From positions 83,169,718 to 83,233,717 of the forward strand of contig NC_061862.1 of NCBI RefSeq assembly GCF_907164915.1: a stretch of 64,000 nucleotides of DNA, given 5' to 3'. Shown here in pieces: positions 21,512-32,651 of this stretch (the stretch's first letter is position 1; each line of letters starts with the position of its first letter). Both the position numbers and the translations under genes were made by a program. The stretch comes from Impatiens glandulifera. Taxonomy: Eukaryota > Streptophyta > Magnoliopsida > Ericales > Balsaminaceae. The notes beneath the pieces are model-generated. The model was not told where the DNA came from, did not search any database, and worked only from the letters and a program-made list of their open reading frames with translations.

Positions 21512-23297
21512 ATGTCTAAAGGTAGTAAAGAACCTTGGTGGAGTATGAGAAAAACACCCAGCAAACTCTTAAAGCCGTACCAGAACCTCATTGCACAATC
21601 AGAAAACTTAAGGCTCCGAGAATCGTCTACTAGAGATGCACCACCTATTGCTGTAGTCTCGATAGCTACTGCTCCCCTAGCAGACGAGGATGTTGAGGCT
21701 GCTGAGGCAGAAGAGTTTGTAGAGAGTACGTTTGCTAATGTGGGGGATGAGGACGATGAGGCTGACGACGAGGGTCACGAGGACCCTCAGGACGTGGATG
21801 AAGAGGAGGAGCATGGATCGACTCCCGACCCATCATTGACAGGTAACTTGTTTACAATTAGTTATAGTTTGAATTGATTCACATATCTGATTATGAATTT
21901 GATCTATTTTGAAGAATCTTGTGCCCGCAAGAGACGAGGGAAAAACAAGAATATTGCGTTATCTAAGAGACCAGCGGGGACAAGGATTCCTCTCACTTTT
22001 AGAGAGGTAGATGGGAGGCCGGGCGGTGTTGACGTTGGAAGAACAAGGTGGTCTAGACATGTGGGGTCGGTTGTGCGGGATCCCTCAGCCGTCTCGCACC
22101 GTCTTTTGAAGTGGAAGGCATTAAGTGCTGACCAATTGGATTACATTTGGAATGTTGTGAAGGTAAAGATTAATTAATTATACATTGATCATTCAATAAT
22201 TATTTTAAAACATTTGAATGTTTTTATTTTCAGGATCCGTTCGAGGCTACTAATGGTCCTATTGATTCTTTTCGAAAGACCGCAATGGGACACGTCAGAC
22301 AGATATGGGATAGATGGCGCTCGGATTTGCACAAGGAATATATCTGCATCCATAAAGGAGACGAGGCCGCGGTACTTGACAATCCTCCACCAGACTACGA
22401 TCGAGATGATTGGGAGTTTGTGTGTCGCAACCATTCTTTACGGAGAAATTTAAGGTACGATTTTATAATTCAAATAAAATATGATATTAGTTATTCTAAC
22501 TTCAATTTTTTTATTTGAATTTCAGAAAAATAGTAGCACAAATATAGCTAACAGAAAGCAGCTGAAATTCCCGCATCATACGGGAAGTAGACCGTTTGCT
22601 CAAATTGAAGAAGAGTTGGTAAGATTGTTATGAGTTATATAATAACTTAATATAAAGATTGTTATGAGTTATATAATTTTTTTTTTCAACAGGCGATTGA
22701 AATAGGACGGGCTCCATCTGTCGTTGAAGTGTTCAAGAGGACCCGTACCCCAAAACCGACATAAGAAAACCCAACTCCCGTCCCGGACGACCGCGTTCAA
22801 GAGAAAATTGTAAGTGAATTGAATTTAATTAAATTACTTATAACTAGTTTATAAATTATTATATAATTGACAAATTATTTCAAATTTACAGGTTGAGATG
22901 GAGGAAGTTCTAAGTAACGAACCGGAAATATCAGACTTTGAGTTGACGGAGAGAGTATTCGGACGCCAAAAACATGGGGGAGTATTCGGTATGGGATCAG
23001 GCGTCCGACCCACACTTTCGTCAGGATCTACGAAGTTCTAACAATTCTCAACGAGCCACTGATCAATTGTTTGAGGAGAATCAAAGAATGGCGATGGAAC
23101 TTGAGGAATTGAAGAAAAGGGATGAAGAAAAAACACAAAAGATTAATCAAATCCAAGCGGAAAAGGTAGAATTGATTTCAAGAATGGATAGGGAAAGTGC
23201 AAAACAGGAGAAGGAAAGGTTAGAATTGAATGCAAGATTAGAGAGTTTTGAAATGTTTATGCGGCAATATCAACCACCCCCTCCCCCCACCAGCTAG
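21512..23297 (+). pseudogene. CACTA second gene (Ptta/En/Spm-type), decayed
   Basis: Probable exons 21512-21842, 21915-22162, 22234-22454, 22526-22618, 22693-22809 and 22892-23297. It encodes an N-terminal segment shared with the short ORF, a very acidic linker, a Ptta/En/Spm-type plant transposase region (VVRDPSAVSHRLLKWKAL, then GHVRQIWDRWRSDLHKEY, then NRKQLKFPHHTGSRPFAQ and AIEIGRAPSVVEVFKRT) and a C-terminal coiled coil ending in a proline run. Three lesions are visible: one base short in an A run at about 22526-22530, an in-frame TAA at about 22762, and a frame change between about 22970 and 23040. Relatives are TnpA/TNP1-like DNA-binding partners of the transposase. Confidence 0.75.
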
Positions 23298-23499
23298 TTC
23301 TAAGACGTTTCGACTATATGAATTGATTGAATATGTTTAATGGTTTAATGTAAAACATGTTGTTGGGATGATTGATTGGAGAATTTTGGAATGATGATTT
23401 TGTTTTATGAATTGATTGGTTTGACTGAACAGGTTTAGGTTTCGGTATGGGGTTTCGGTTGAGCACAAAACAATAGGGCTATTTTGTAAATTTTTAAGA

Positions 23500-23985
23500 G
23501 AAAACCCGAAAGTTAAATGGAATCTTTCGGTTTTTCTTTAAAGGGAAAAACCGAAGGTTAAGCTAATAACTCTCGGTTTTTCTTTAAAGGGAAAAACCGA
23601 AGGTTAAGCTAATAACTCTCGGTTTTTCTTTAAAGGGAAAAACCGAAGGTTAAGCTAATAACTCTCGGTTTTTCTTTAAAGGGAAAACCGAAGGTTATGC
23701 TAATAACTCTCGGTTTTTCTTTAAAGGGAAAAACCGAAGGTTAAGCTAATAACTCTCGGTTTTTCTTAAAAGGAAAAAACCGAAGGTTAAGCTAATAACT
23801 CTCGGTTTTTCTTCAAAGGAAAAACCGAAAGGTTAAGCTAATAACTCTCGGTTTTTCTTCAAAGGAAAAACCGAAGGTTCATTCAATAACTCTCGGTTTT
23901 TCTTTCAAGGGAAAAACCGAAGGTTAAGCTAATAACTCTCGGTTTTTCTCATTTGAAGAAAACCCGAGAACTAGAGGACATCTTT
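23500..23985. repeat. Right subterminal array of ~46-bp units
   Basis: About ten copies of a unit containing CCGAAGGTTAAGCTAATAACTCTCGG, an imperfect palindrome, followed by TTTTTCTTTAAAGGGAAAAA. CCGAAGG starts at 23551, 23597, 23643, 23688, 23734 and onwards. The unit differs in length and sequence from the 83-bp internal array but shares the CCGAAGG core, so the two ends have amplified independently. Confidence 0.85.
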
Positions 23986-24133
23986 CGGTAAATACACAAT
24001 TATTTTTAACGACGGAGTCAATACCGAGGGATGGCGACAGTTACCTTAACTCTCGGATATTTGTCTATACCGAAAGTTATAGGGTCAAAACCGAGAGTTT
24101 TCACTCTCGGTTTTGACCATTTTTTTACCAGTG
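23986..24133. repeat. Right terminus of the CACTA element
   Basis: Looser copies of the CCGAGAG/CTCTCGG motif lead to the right terminal inverted repeat, which on the other strand reads CACTGGTAAAAAAATGGTC. A perfect facing pair, ACCGAGAGTTTTCACTCTCGGT, sits at about 24090-24111. Confidence 0.8.
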
Positions 24134-24838
24134 ATGTGATTAATTTTGATATATATGTGAGAGTAAATTAAAAATACTATTACATTTTAACTTTAATTTT
24201 TTTTATATATAAGTTAAACCCAACTAATAGCAACATACAATTAAAAAATATATAAGAATAAAATAAAATTATTAAAAAATTATTTGAATGTAGATAATTT
24301 CATGTGATTTAAGATTATTAAATATTTAATCTTACATAACATCATTTCATTCATTCTAAAATTAATCAAACAAGGAAATTTGAACAATGAATAATTTATT
24401 AATTTCGTGTCTAACAAATAATGTTTGCAATGTAACCATACGCTTTCATTGGAGTATAAGCCAAAATTGTATAAAATAAATGTGTCGAGAAATAGACAGC
24501 TCGCATTACAAAAAAAACTTACAAAAATGAAGTCGACTACAAAAAAAAAATAGCTAAGAGGAATTTCATCGTCACTTTAGTATTATTCCATAGCCGCATT
24601 GAGAAGTATATGAAGATCATTTCGTCGATTCCACCATTTCAATTGTTTAATAAAATATTAAAATAATGATAGATAATAAAAGTGAAAAAACACAAATTTG
24701 AACTTAAACTAAAACCTTAGTTAGTTTGAGGGCACTTTGGACTATAAAGATTCCAAACTCTTGTTGCGCAACTATCATGAGCTTCTTAAGATCTTGCAAA
24801 AAAATCTTCAACGAGAAAGTGTAACTCTTGAGGATTGA

Positions 24839-25961
24839 GGGGGCGCTTGGTTCAAATAAGGTAATCGGAATAGGAATGTGATTGATAGATGTGTGGAATG
24901 AGAATGAGTATATTTGATAGAAGAGTAGTGTTTGGTTAAGAGTATTAATCATTCCAATCTCATTGATAGCATTTGCATATTTCTATATCATTGATAATGT
25001 TTAGATTTATTAGAGAGAAATTATTAATATTATTTTATAATTAAAATTAGATTAATATTTTTATTTTATTTTTATTATATTATATTTAATTAAAAATAAA
25101 AATATTATTATTATATTATAATTTTTTAAAATATATAAAATATTGAAATGTGTCATAATTTAATAAAATAAAAATATATAATATTTTATTATATTAATTA
25201 ATTATATATATATATATTTTTTTTAAATGCATATAAAAAAATAAATAGTAGAATGATTCAATTTTTTTATTTATGAATAAAAATTATATATCAAATAAAA
25301 TAAAGTCTTTGAAATATTATATATTAATAATTAATCAAATTAAATATAATATTTTACTTAATAATATATTCTATAACATCGCATAATATTTTTTATTAAA
25401 ATATTTTATATTTAATTTTTCTAATATTTTTAAATATTTATTTTATATAAAATTGTTAATTTATTTTTAAGTTTTTATATTTTAATTAATTTATTATAAT
25501 TTTGTTATTAATATATAATATATAAATTAATTATATAAAAATAATTTTATTATTATTAGTTATTATAGTTATTATAAGGAAAATTATTTTATTTTATTAA
25601 TTATATTTTATTTTAAATAATTTATCAATATTATTTAAATAATTGAAATAATATATTTCAATAAATAAATTAAATTTTTTATTATTATTTTAAATATAAA
25701 ATAACTTCTAATATAATTATAAAAGAAAAAATATATATAATATTATAATTATAATTATGAGAGACGTGGGAGAGTCGACATCATGAGAGAAAAATTATAT
25801 TAGAAGAGAATGGGATTCATTCCTCCCATTATAGAGAGGAATGAATGATTCCTTAGTATCCGGCAATCAAATTAATATTCTGGAATGAAACCCATCAACC
25901 AAACACTACATTTTATTCTCTTTCTCATTCCTGAGTAAAAAATCATGTACCAAGCATCCCC
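24839..25961. mobile_element. Non-autonomous PIF/Harbinger-like element, 1.12 kb, copy 1
   Basis: The ends are inverted (GGGGGCGCTTGGTTC against AGGGGATGCTTGGTAC) and flanked by a 3-bp TGA duplication (24836-24838 and 25962-25964). Just inside are AATGAGAATGAG-type repeats and GTGTTTGGTT. The interior is extremely AT-rich and non-coding. Its left end is closely similar to the right end, reverse-complemented, of the element at 38236-39293, which defines a family within this window. Confidence 0.7.
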
Positions 25962-25964
25962 TGA

Positions 25965-27346
25965 CTGAATTTAATGCATTTCGCTACGAGATGACTACCG
26001 TGTATTCAACATGAATAAAAAAAATATTTATATAAGAATTAACATAATAATAGAATGATAAATATATAACATGGTGAGTTAGTTAACAATAATGGATTGA
26101 GTTTATAGAAACAACTTAGCGAGAATTTGAATATATATATATATATATATAAAGGAAAAATAATGAATTAAAACACAATTAAGAATTTTATATATATTTT
26201 TTTTAAAATATATATTTTAAAACATATATATTTATATATTTTTTATTTAATTTATTATTATCCTTATTATTACTTTAAAAATTATATAAATAAATAAGTT
26301 AATTAACAAAAAAAAATATATATATAAACATATATTTATAAATTAATAAATAATTAAGAGTAATAAAGAAGTAAAAAATAAATTATTAATAAAGAGAAGA
26401 GAGATAAATTATTAATGTAAATAAGAGAGATAAATAATTAAATACACAATTAAAATTATGTTAGTGACCACCTCCTCCTATTCTTATTCTTAATTTTATA
26501 AGCTTATAATTGGTAGAATGAGAAATTCAATCCAACATTATTTTTGTTATGACGAGATTGGATCCTCAACTTTATCGGTTATATTTCGAGGAAGACATAT
26601 TTCTAGAGCAGATGGCGTTGCCGGTGCAGCCATCATTGTTGTGGAACTGGGGTTGTTATTATAATGCTCTTCATATATTTGTATAGAGTTATTCCTGAAC
26701 CATGATTATTCAAGTTTGATTAATGAATGTGCATGGAATTCAAGTTTGATTAATGAACGTGCATGGAATACAAAGAGAATGACTGATTTGTGATAATTTA
26801 AAAGTACTCGGATAGAGGAGTTGGACAAAGGTGAATAAATGAGTCATCATCATGGTCCTCTCTGGGACCTAGAGCGGTGCTGTCCAATCTGGGACCTAGA
26901 GCGGTTGCTGTCTCTCTAAGGATGTTTTATCCGAAGAGTTGATAATAATCTAATTTGTCTATATAAAATAAATTATAGAGATTTTTTCCCAAAAAAGTAT
27001 AAGGATCTTTGTAATCGCTGTAGGGGAAATGATTGAGGGCCATCGGAAAATGTAGCTTATTTATTGAGAAATAAGGAGAGGAAATAAATTACATTTTCCG
27101 ATGGTAATATTTTAAAGATAATAATTAAATAAAGATCTCCCTACTTTGTATATATATTTAAATAAGCTACAACATTGAATGGAATAAAGAAAACTTGAGA
27201 CTTAAAATGGAATTTTCTAATTGGTTGGACAACTATCATTGCTTATTATTTTGATGTTTAGAGATTGATACTATGTCTTAAACTTCCTCAATATGTTCAA
27301 CTTTTACTAACCAAATTGTGTCATTGTTATACAAAATAAATTTATC
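25965..27346. other. AT-rich intergenic with small tandem repeats
   Basis: A 30-bp unit with AAGTTTGATTAATGAAYGTG is duplicated at about 26711-26770, and a 25-bp unit CTGGGACCTAGAGCGGT at about 26858-26910. An open stretch at 26555-26680 has coding-like composition but matches no family I know. A TA microsatellite lies near 26130. Confidence 0.4.
27040..27104. repeat. 65-bp near-perfect hairpin
   Basis: CCATCGGAAAATGTA at 27040 is matched exactly by its reverse complement ending at 27104, with pairing extending to about 22 of 24 bases and a loop of about 18 bases. It is isolated from other repeats and could be a tiny MITE remnant or give a hairpin RNA. Confidence 0.7.
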
Positions 27347-27679
27347 ATGTATATTTCTTCTTCGGCCTCCGCCTCCATGTATCGATTCCGGCAACTCTGT
27401 TCTCTACAATTCAATCTGGGAGAGGGCAAAACTCTCTTCTCAGCAGAGTCGAAAATAAATCCAGCCACTGGGTATTTGAAATTGGCAATGCAGGCGGATG
27501 GAAATCTTGTGCAGTATCCTGTCCAATGGCCGCAAACTGTCTCAAGCGCTTACTTTTCAACTCCCACTTATGGTCTTGGAGCAATCATAACCCTCAACCT
27601 TGATAAGAAATTATGGAAATCTCTATTTGTTCAACTCCCCCACCATTGTGTTCAATCTCACAGACAATATGTAAAATAG
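27347..27679 (+). pseudogene. Fragment of a G-type lectin S-receptor-like kinase
   Basis: The translation contains GEGKTLFSAESKINPATGYL, KLAMQADGNLVQYPV and SSAYFST, which match the part of the bulb-type lectin domain of LECRK/RLK1-type receptor kinases around 'STGRFxLxMQxDGNLVLYP'. After about 27600 the similarity continues in another frame (YLFNSPTIVFNLTDNM) and then stops. No kinase, PAN or transmembrane region follows, so this is a short broken piece, probably left by a duplication or carried by a mobile element. Confidence 0.6.
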
Positions 27680-28884
27680 AGATTATGTTAAGAAATTAAA
27701 ACAAATGTAATTCCAAAATATAGTGTAATTCAAATGATAAAACTTAAGGCATTTCGCTCATATTGTTTTTAGAATGCTTAAAACATAAATAGTTAGATTC
27801 TTAGTCCAATTTATGTAGATAAAAATAAATTAAGTGTTAACTTTGTAATCATATTTCAGTTTGTTTATATTTTATCTCAAACTCCAGATTAATCCTTGTT
27901 GGGAATGATTAATAGTATCAATAGGGTTATTTTATATAATCAATCATAGTCATCGACTCTAACACTTATTCTTATTACATTGTATTTGAATTTTATAACT
28001 GAATTTTATTTCCACCGAAAAATTATTTGATTCTTAATTTTCATCTACTGATCAATTCTTTTTTACCACTATAGATACACTAAGGTAGAATTAGAGAGAC
28101 CAAACTCGGACATGAGAGGTAGACAAGAAAAACATAAAATAGATTATTTATTTCTCCCGTAATAACATAAACTCGTAAATACACAAAAGTCTAAATCTGA
28201 AAATGTTCAAAAGAGTGATAAACAACAATATACCGTACAACTAAAAATGTGATGAAAAGAAGAAAAAAATAAAAAAAAAATTATGTTTATATTGTTGGAT
28301 CAGCAAATTTCAAAATAGTCTAGTTGAGAATGATTTACAATACAAACAAATTAAATATTTCTATTTACAATCATAAAACACATGAACAATTGCAAATTTT
28401 GAGTGATTTTTCACACACAAAATGAGAGTTTAAGTTCCAAAATATTAATATTAAGTTTATCTAAAAATGATTTTAGTCTCAATAATTTGTTATGTTTGGT
28501 TGGACCGTTGGACAACAACAAAGTAGGAAGCAGAATACAAGAAAAATATATAACCGGAAGAATTTCATTCAAAAATACATAAGTCCAATTGTTACATAAG
28601 TTTCAAAAGTGTTAAATTCAAAAGAAACAAAAGTTCTTTTTATACATTGAAATAAAAATACAAACTATTTTTAAAATTAAAACTCTTAAACTTGAACCAA
28701 TTGACCAATAATTTAATCAAAATTGAGCCAAATATTATAAGCATTCAAATAACTAAAAAACATATTAAAATTGACCAAAAACTCATTTCATTTCATGGGT
28801 TACACTTTCTCAATTATTTAAAAAAACATATTACAAAGACACCTATCTCGGAGTTATATTATGTACAGATTCAAACATGCACCC
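27680..28884. other. Intergenic, AT-rich
   Basis: No ORF with recognisable similarity and no transposon ends were seen between the lectin-kinase fragment and the GNAT fragment. Confidence 0.35.
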
Positions 28885-29373
28885 CTATACTACATTCTCC
28901 TCCATAACGGGCTTGTGAAGCATCCTAGTCCCTTGGAAGAACATCAACTTATTGTTTCCTGTACTGTTCTTCCTGCACATCATATAGTAAAAAAATCCAA
29001 AAGATTAGAAAGAGTTGTAGAATATGATTTTAATGATAGAAGAAATGAAAAAAAACCTCAATGTCAGACATGTCAACAAAACCAAATCTGTTCGTCCAAA
29101 TAGATTTGGCTTCTGCAGTAGCCGACAGAACAAGTACTTCAGCTTTCAAAGATGCTAGGAAGTAACCCTGTAGGACACAAAATAAAATTAAAAAAAAAAA
29201 ACTTTATTTTGATCAATAATGAAATCTAGATGATTTCTTGAAAGGCTCACCAGTCCTTGGAAAGTGTTGCTGGTTCTCCTATATAAACAATCATAAACAT
29301 CAACTATTGTATTAGTTGTGCACATGATTTCAACTATTGATGGAAGAAGCTGTATTTTGAGAGACGGCGACAT
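28885..29373 (-). pseudogene. 3' end of a PHD-finger/GNAT (IDM1-like) gene
   Basis: Three exons on the minus strand: 29251-29373, 29057-29167 and 28885-28972. They read DCLYRRTSNTFQGL, then GYFLASLKAEVLVLSATAEA and KSIWTNRFGFVDMSD, then KLMFFQGTRMLHKPV plus a stop. This is the C-terminal part of the acyltransferase domain of plant IDM1-type histone acetyltransferases with PHD fingers (compare the family pattern 'LVLPAxxEAxxxWTxxFGF' and 'FQGTSMLQKP'). Splice sites are intact, but the last exon has a one-base phase error plus an in-frame TAA, so it is broken. No PHD finger, Tudor or N-terminal part is upstream. The Met at 29373 is only the first one in frame, not a proven start. Confidence 0.68.
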
Positions 29374-29508
29374 TGGAAGGAGATTTGAGATAGAATTTCT
29401 CTTGGGACAACTCCTTTTTATTAAGAAACCCTAGGTATAAACAATCGAGAGTTTGAAGGCCCAATATAAGATCAAATTTTGTAGCCCACAAAATTAAATT
29501 AAATATAA

Positions 29509-29647
29509 GGACAAATTATTTGAACGACCCTCTAATAATTTACTTTTAGTTTTTAAATTTTTTTTAAAACAAATCGCCCCTTCAACTTTTAAAAAGATCA
29601 TCAATAGTCCTTCGGTTAACATTTTAGTTAAATAGAATGGTTTAAAC

Positions 29648-29694
<47 letters not shown>

Positions 29695-29741
29695 CATTAA
29701 TTTTAATATAATAATATAATTATAAAATCTCTTTCATAGAT

Positions 29742-29780
<39 letters not shown>

Positions 29781-30233
29781 TATTTTTATTTTTATTTATA
29801 CTATAAAAAAAAGTTTAAAATAATTTTTATATATTATTTTTAATCATTAATTTATATATAAAAATATATATAAATTTATATAATATATTTTAAAAAATAA
29901 CTTGAAGGCTATAAAGGTAACCTCCCAGTTATTTCATTACTTTTAATCCTCAAATTATTTTATAAAAATAAATAATATATAAATTATCTATATATTATAT
30001 AAAAGATTTAATAATTATATAAATATAAAAATTAATAATAATATATATATATATAATCAATTTAATAATTATATATATATATATAAAATAATGATTCAAA
30101 ATAATATTTTAAGTTTAAACCGTTATGTTTAACCAAGAATTTGACGGAAGATTATTGGTAACCTTTTTAAAATAATTTAAGAGCTAAAAGTGAGCGACCA
30201 GAGTAATTAAATGGCAGTCAAAGTAATTTGTCC
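29509..30233. mobile_element. Mutator-like MITE, 725 bp, with 9-bp target duplication
   Basis: Long inverted ends of about 150 bp: both begin GGACAAATTA and share CTTTTAG...TTAAATT, AATAGTC/TAATCTTC-type blocks and GGTTTAAACTTAAAATA when read inward. The element is flanked by an exact 9-bp duplication TAAATATAA (29500-29508 and 30234-30242), the hallmark of Mutator-like insertion. The centre is TA-rich, including TA microsatellites at 29658-29690 and 29745-29775. It encodes nothing. Confidence 0.8.
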
Positions 30234-30242
30234 TAAATATAA

Positions 30243-31449
30243 TAATTATATATTTTATCAAAAATATTTCAAAATATATAACAATATTAACTAATATAAA
30301 AAAATATTTCAAAATATATATTAAAAATAATAATATAATAAGTTATAAAAAATAGATCATAATAATTTATCAATTAACTAATATTATTCAAATTAATAAA
30401 AATACTCCTTCTTGCTTTTTATTTTTATTTTTTTTAACAATCTGTTTCTCAAAATCACACGGATATGGATAAAATTAAAGATGTCAATCAATCTTTTTCC
30501 TCTCTGATAACATTGTTTTCAAATTTCAAATTACTAAGTTTTTTAAATAATCCATCACCATTAATGTCTATTTATTGGTTGTGTTTTAAAAATTTTTTTA
30601 ATTTTGTACAATCCTTCAACAATTAGTCTTTACTAATATTTTTTTAATTTTTCATTGATGATTTTAATTTCTATAATAAAGCTGAATTTATAATATAAAT
30701 AAATAAATATTAGAGATAAAAAGGATATGTATTATATATAGAGAAAATAAATATATTATTATATAATATGGAGAGAGAAAAATAATATATTATAAAAAAA
30801 ATAATATAATATTTAATAAATATTTTTTTAATAATAATTAATAATACTCTATAATAAAAAAATTTAGGACCATGAGTGTGGGACTATGCAATCGTTTATG
30901 TTGCATTTTACCTCGGCCGAACCTAGGTATAAATTAAAAGTTAGACATTACAAATAGATTTATTATTATTAATTAGTCTCAAACTTATAATAAAAGACAT
31001 TATGAACCATATATTAAAATAAAAGGGTGATGGATAAATTTGAAATATCTACCTGATTTAAATTTTTTTATATATTTATTTTTTTAATTATTTATTTATA
31101 CGTATATTTTTATTTAAATTTTCTTAATATATATCTAAATCATCCAAAACATTATAAAATTTTTATTTTGTATTAAAAATATATATAAATTCCTTTTATA
31201 CGTGGGATGTTCATTTTTATAAGTCTTAAAATAGACAAATTTTACCTTAGTCTTGAGATGACTTCTTCAATATCATTTTTAAAAGAAGATACAGTTATTT
31301 TATTTTTCATTTCTAAACAAAAATATTGCAGAATAAGGTGACGACGAAGTTGTTAATCGTTTGTCTCCTCCATATTTAAATATTGTATGTCTTTATTGCA
31401 ATTTCAAAATCATCTATAACCAATAAATAATATTATTGCGGAAAAAGAG
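30243..31449. other. AT-rich, no gene seen
   Basis: Extremely AT-rich DNA with scattered poly-T/poly-A and short dispersed-repeat-like bits. No convincing ORF or transposon terminus was found. Confidence 0.35.
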
Positions 31450-32646
31450 TGTTAGATTAAGTTAAAAAAAGAAAAAGAAAAAATTAAGATTAAAGAAGAA
31501 ATCTTTAATTAAGTTGAATTAAAAAAATGCTTTAATTAATTAAAATAAAATTAGAATAATAAAACTAAGTTTAATCAATACAATGTAATTTTGATGATGT
31601 GTTAATAAGTGAATAAAACTAAGTCTGCAATTGTTTAATGTGCAGGTACAGCTCAAGAGGTCGCCTTACTTCAGCAGCAGTCTGAAAAAGCGCGAGCAGT
31701 CGCCTTGCTTCAGCAGTTGTCTGAAAAAGTGTTGGCAACAGCCTTGCTTCAGCAGCAGTCTAAAGAGCAGCAAACAACAACGTTCGCTATCAGCAGACTT
31801 CCTAGTTAATTTAATACAACTACCACGTACAACCATTAGAAAGATGACACAAATCCAAGAAGTAGATTCGACCGTTACTATATTTCAAATATAAAAGCAG
31901 CTGAATACAACGGCAAAATCTCCCGGTCAATTCACAATCCCTAAACACCTATATTCACGGTACGACAAATCCTCCCGGTCAATTCACAATCCATGAATAC
32001 TTGAATTCTCGGTACGACGAATCCTTCCAGTCAATTCACGTATCCAAAAATCAGATTCGACTGTTACTACGCTTCAATATAAAAGAGCAGTAGAGTACAA
32101 CGGCGAACCGGTTAGTGAATCAACAAGTTAACAATTCGAATAAGCCTCTACAATTCTTCATTCTCTTACTCTCTCTAGTTGTTAAGCATACATTGTATAA
32201 GTAGAGAAATAATTTATTGTATTACTTGTGAGTATTATCAATATTGTAAGTTGAACAGAATATTGTTTGTTCAACAAAGTGAGTTAGCTAGAAGTTCAGA
32301 ACATGCAGTTGTTAAGTCCTATGTTTTGACTGGATTTGTGTAGACGTTATACAAATTAAAGTCTTCTAGTGGAATCCTTCTGGAAACAGAAGAAAGAATG
32401 ACGTATGAGTTTTATCTCCGAACATCCATAAACTCTTGTATTATTTCCTTACTGTATTTTACCGTCTTGCATCTGCCGCTTCAAATCTAGCAAGTATTTT
32501 CGCACTTGAAACCGTTCAAGAGTTTGTGACGATTTGTCGAAGAATAGAAACAGATTTTAATCTCTAATATTATTAAAATCGCATTGAAAGTGAAAATTAG
32601 CTCAACAATATTCAACCCTCTTTTATTGTTGAAGTCGATCCTAACA
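31450..32646 (+). mobile_element. Solo LTR of a copia-type retrotransposon, ~1.2 kb
   Basis: It starts TGTTAG and ends CTAACA, and the 3' part contains ATTCAACCCTCTTTTATTGTTG, typical of copia LTR ends. The flanks AAGAG and TAGAG (32647-32651) match in four of five bases, a diverged target duplication. No internal retrotransposon coding region adjoins it. Inside are three tandem copies of a ~39-bp CGCCTTRCTTCAGCAG unit (31660-31770) and three copies of CYCCCGGTCAATTCAC (31919-32040). The ORF at 31631-31894 only reads through these repeats. Confidence 0.75.
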
Positions 32647-32651
32647 TAGAG

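Larger units (their letters stand above)
13761..24133 (+). mobile_element. Complete CACTA (En/Spm, CMC) transposon, 10.4 kb
   Basis: Both ends carry the same terminal inverted repeat CACTGGTAAAAAA, and the element is flanked by a 3-bp ATG duplication (13758-13760 and 24134-24136), as expected for the CACTA superfamily. Inside both termini are arrays of short CCGAAGGTT / AACCTTCGG motifs, the usual subterminal transposase-binding repeats. It encodes, left to right, a short coiled-coil ORF (14521-14814), a TNP2-type transposase (18096-21410) and a second gene with a Ptta/En/Spm-like domain (21512-23297). Removing the element and one ATG rejoins the flanking tandem-repeat unit. The transposase has one visible frameshift and the second gene several lesions, so this copy is probably not autonomous, but its intact ends could still be mobilised. 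Confidence 0.92.

Noticed and set aside
26555..26680. Open, coding-like stretch (LDPQLYRLYFEEDIFLEQ)
   Set aside because: Composition looks coding but no family is recognised and there are no splice sites or partner exons; kept only as a note.
31631..31894. 87-codon ORF with repeated CFSSCLKK motifs
   Set aside because: It reads through tandem repeats inside a solo LTR; no start context or similarity.
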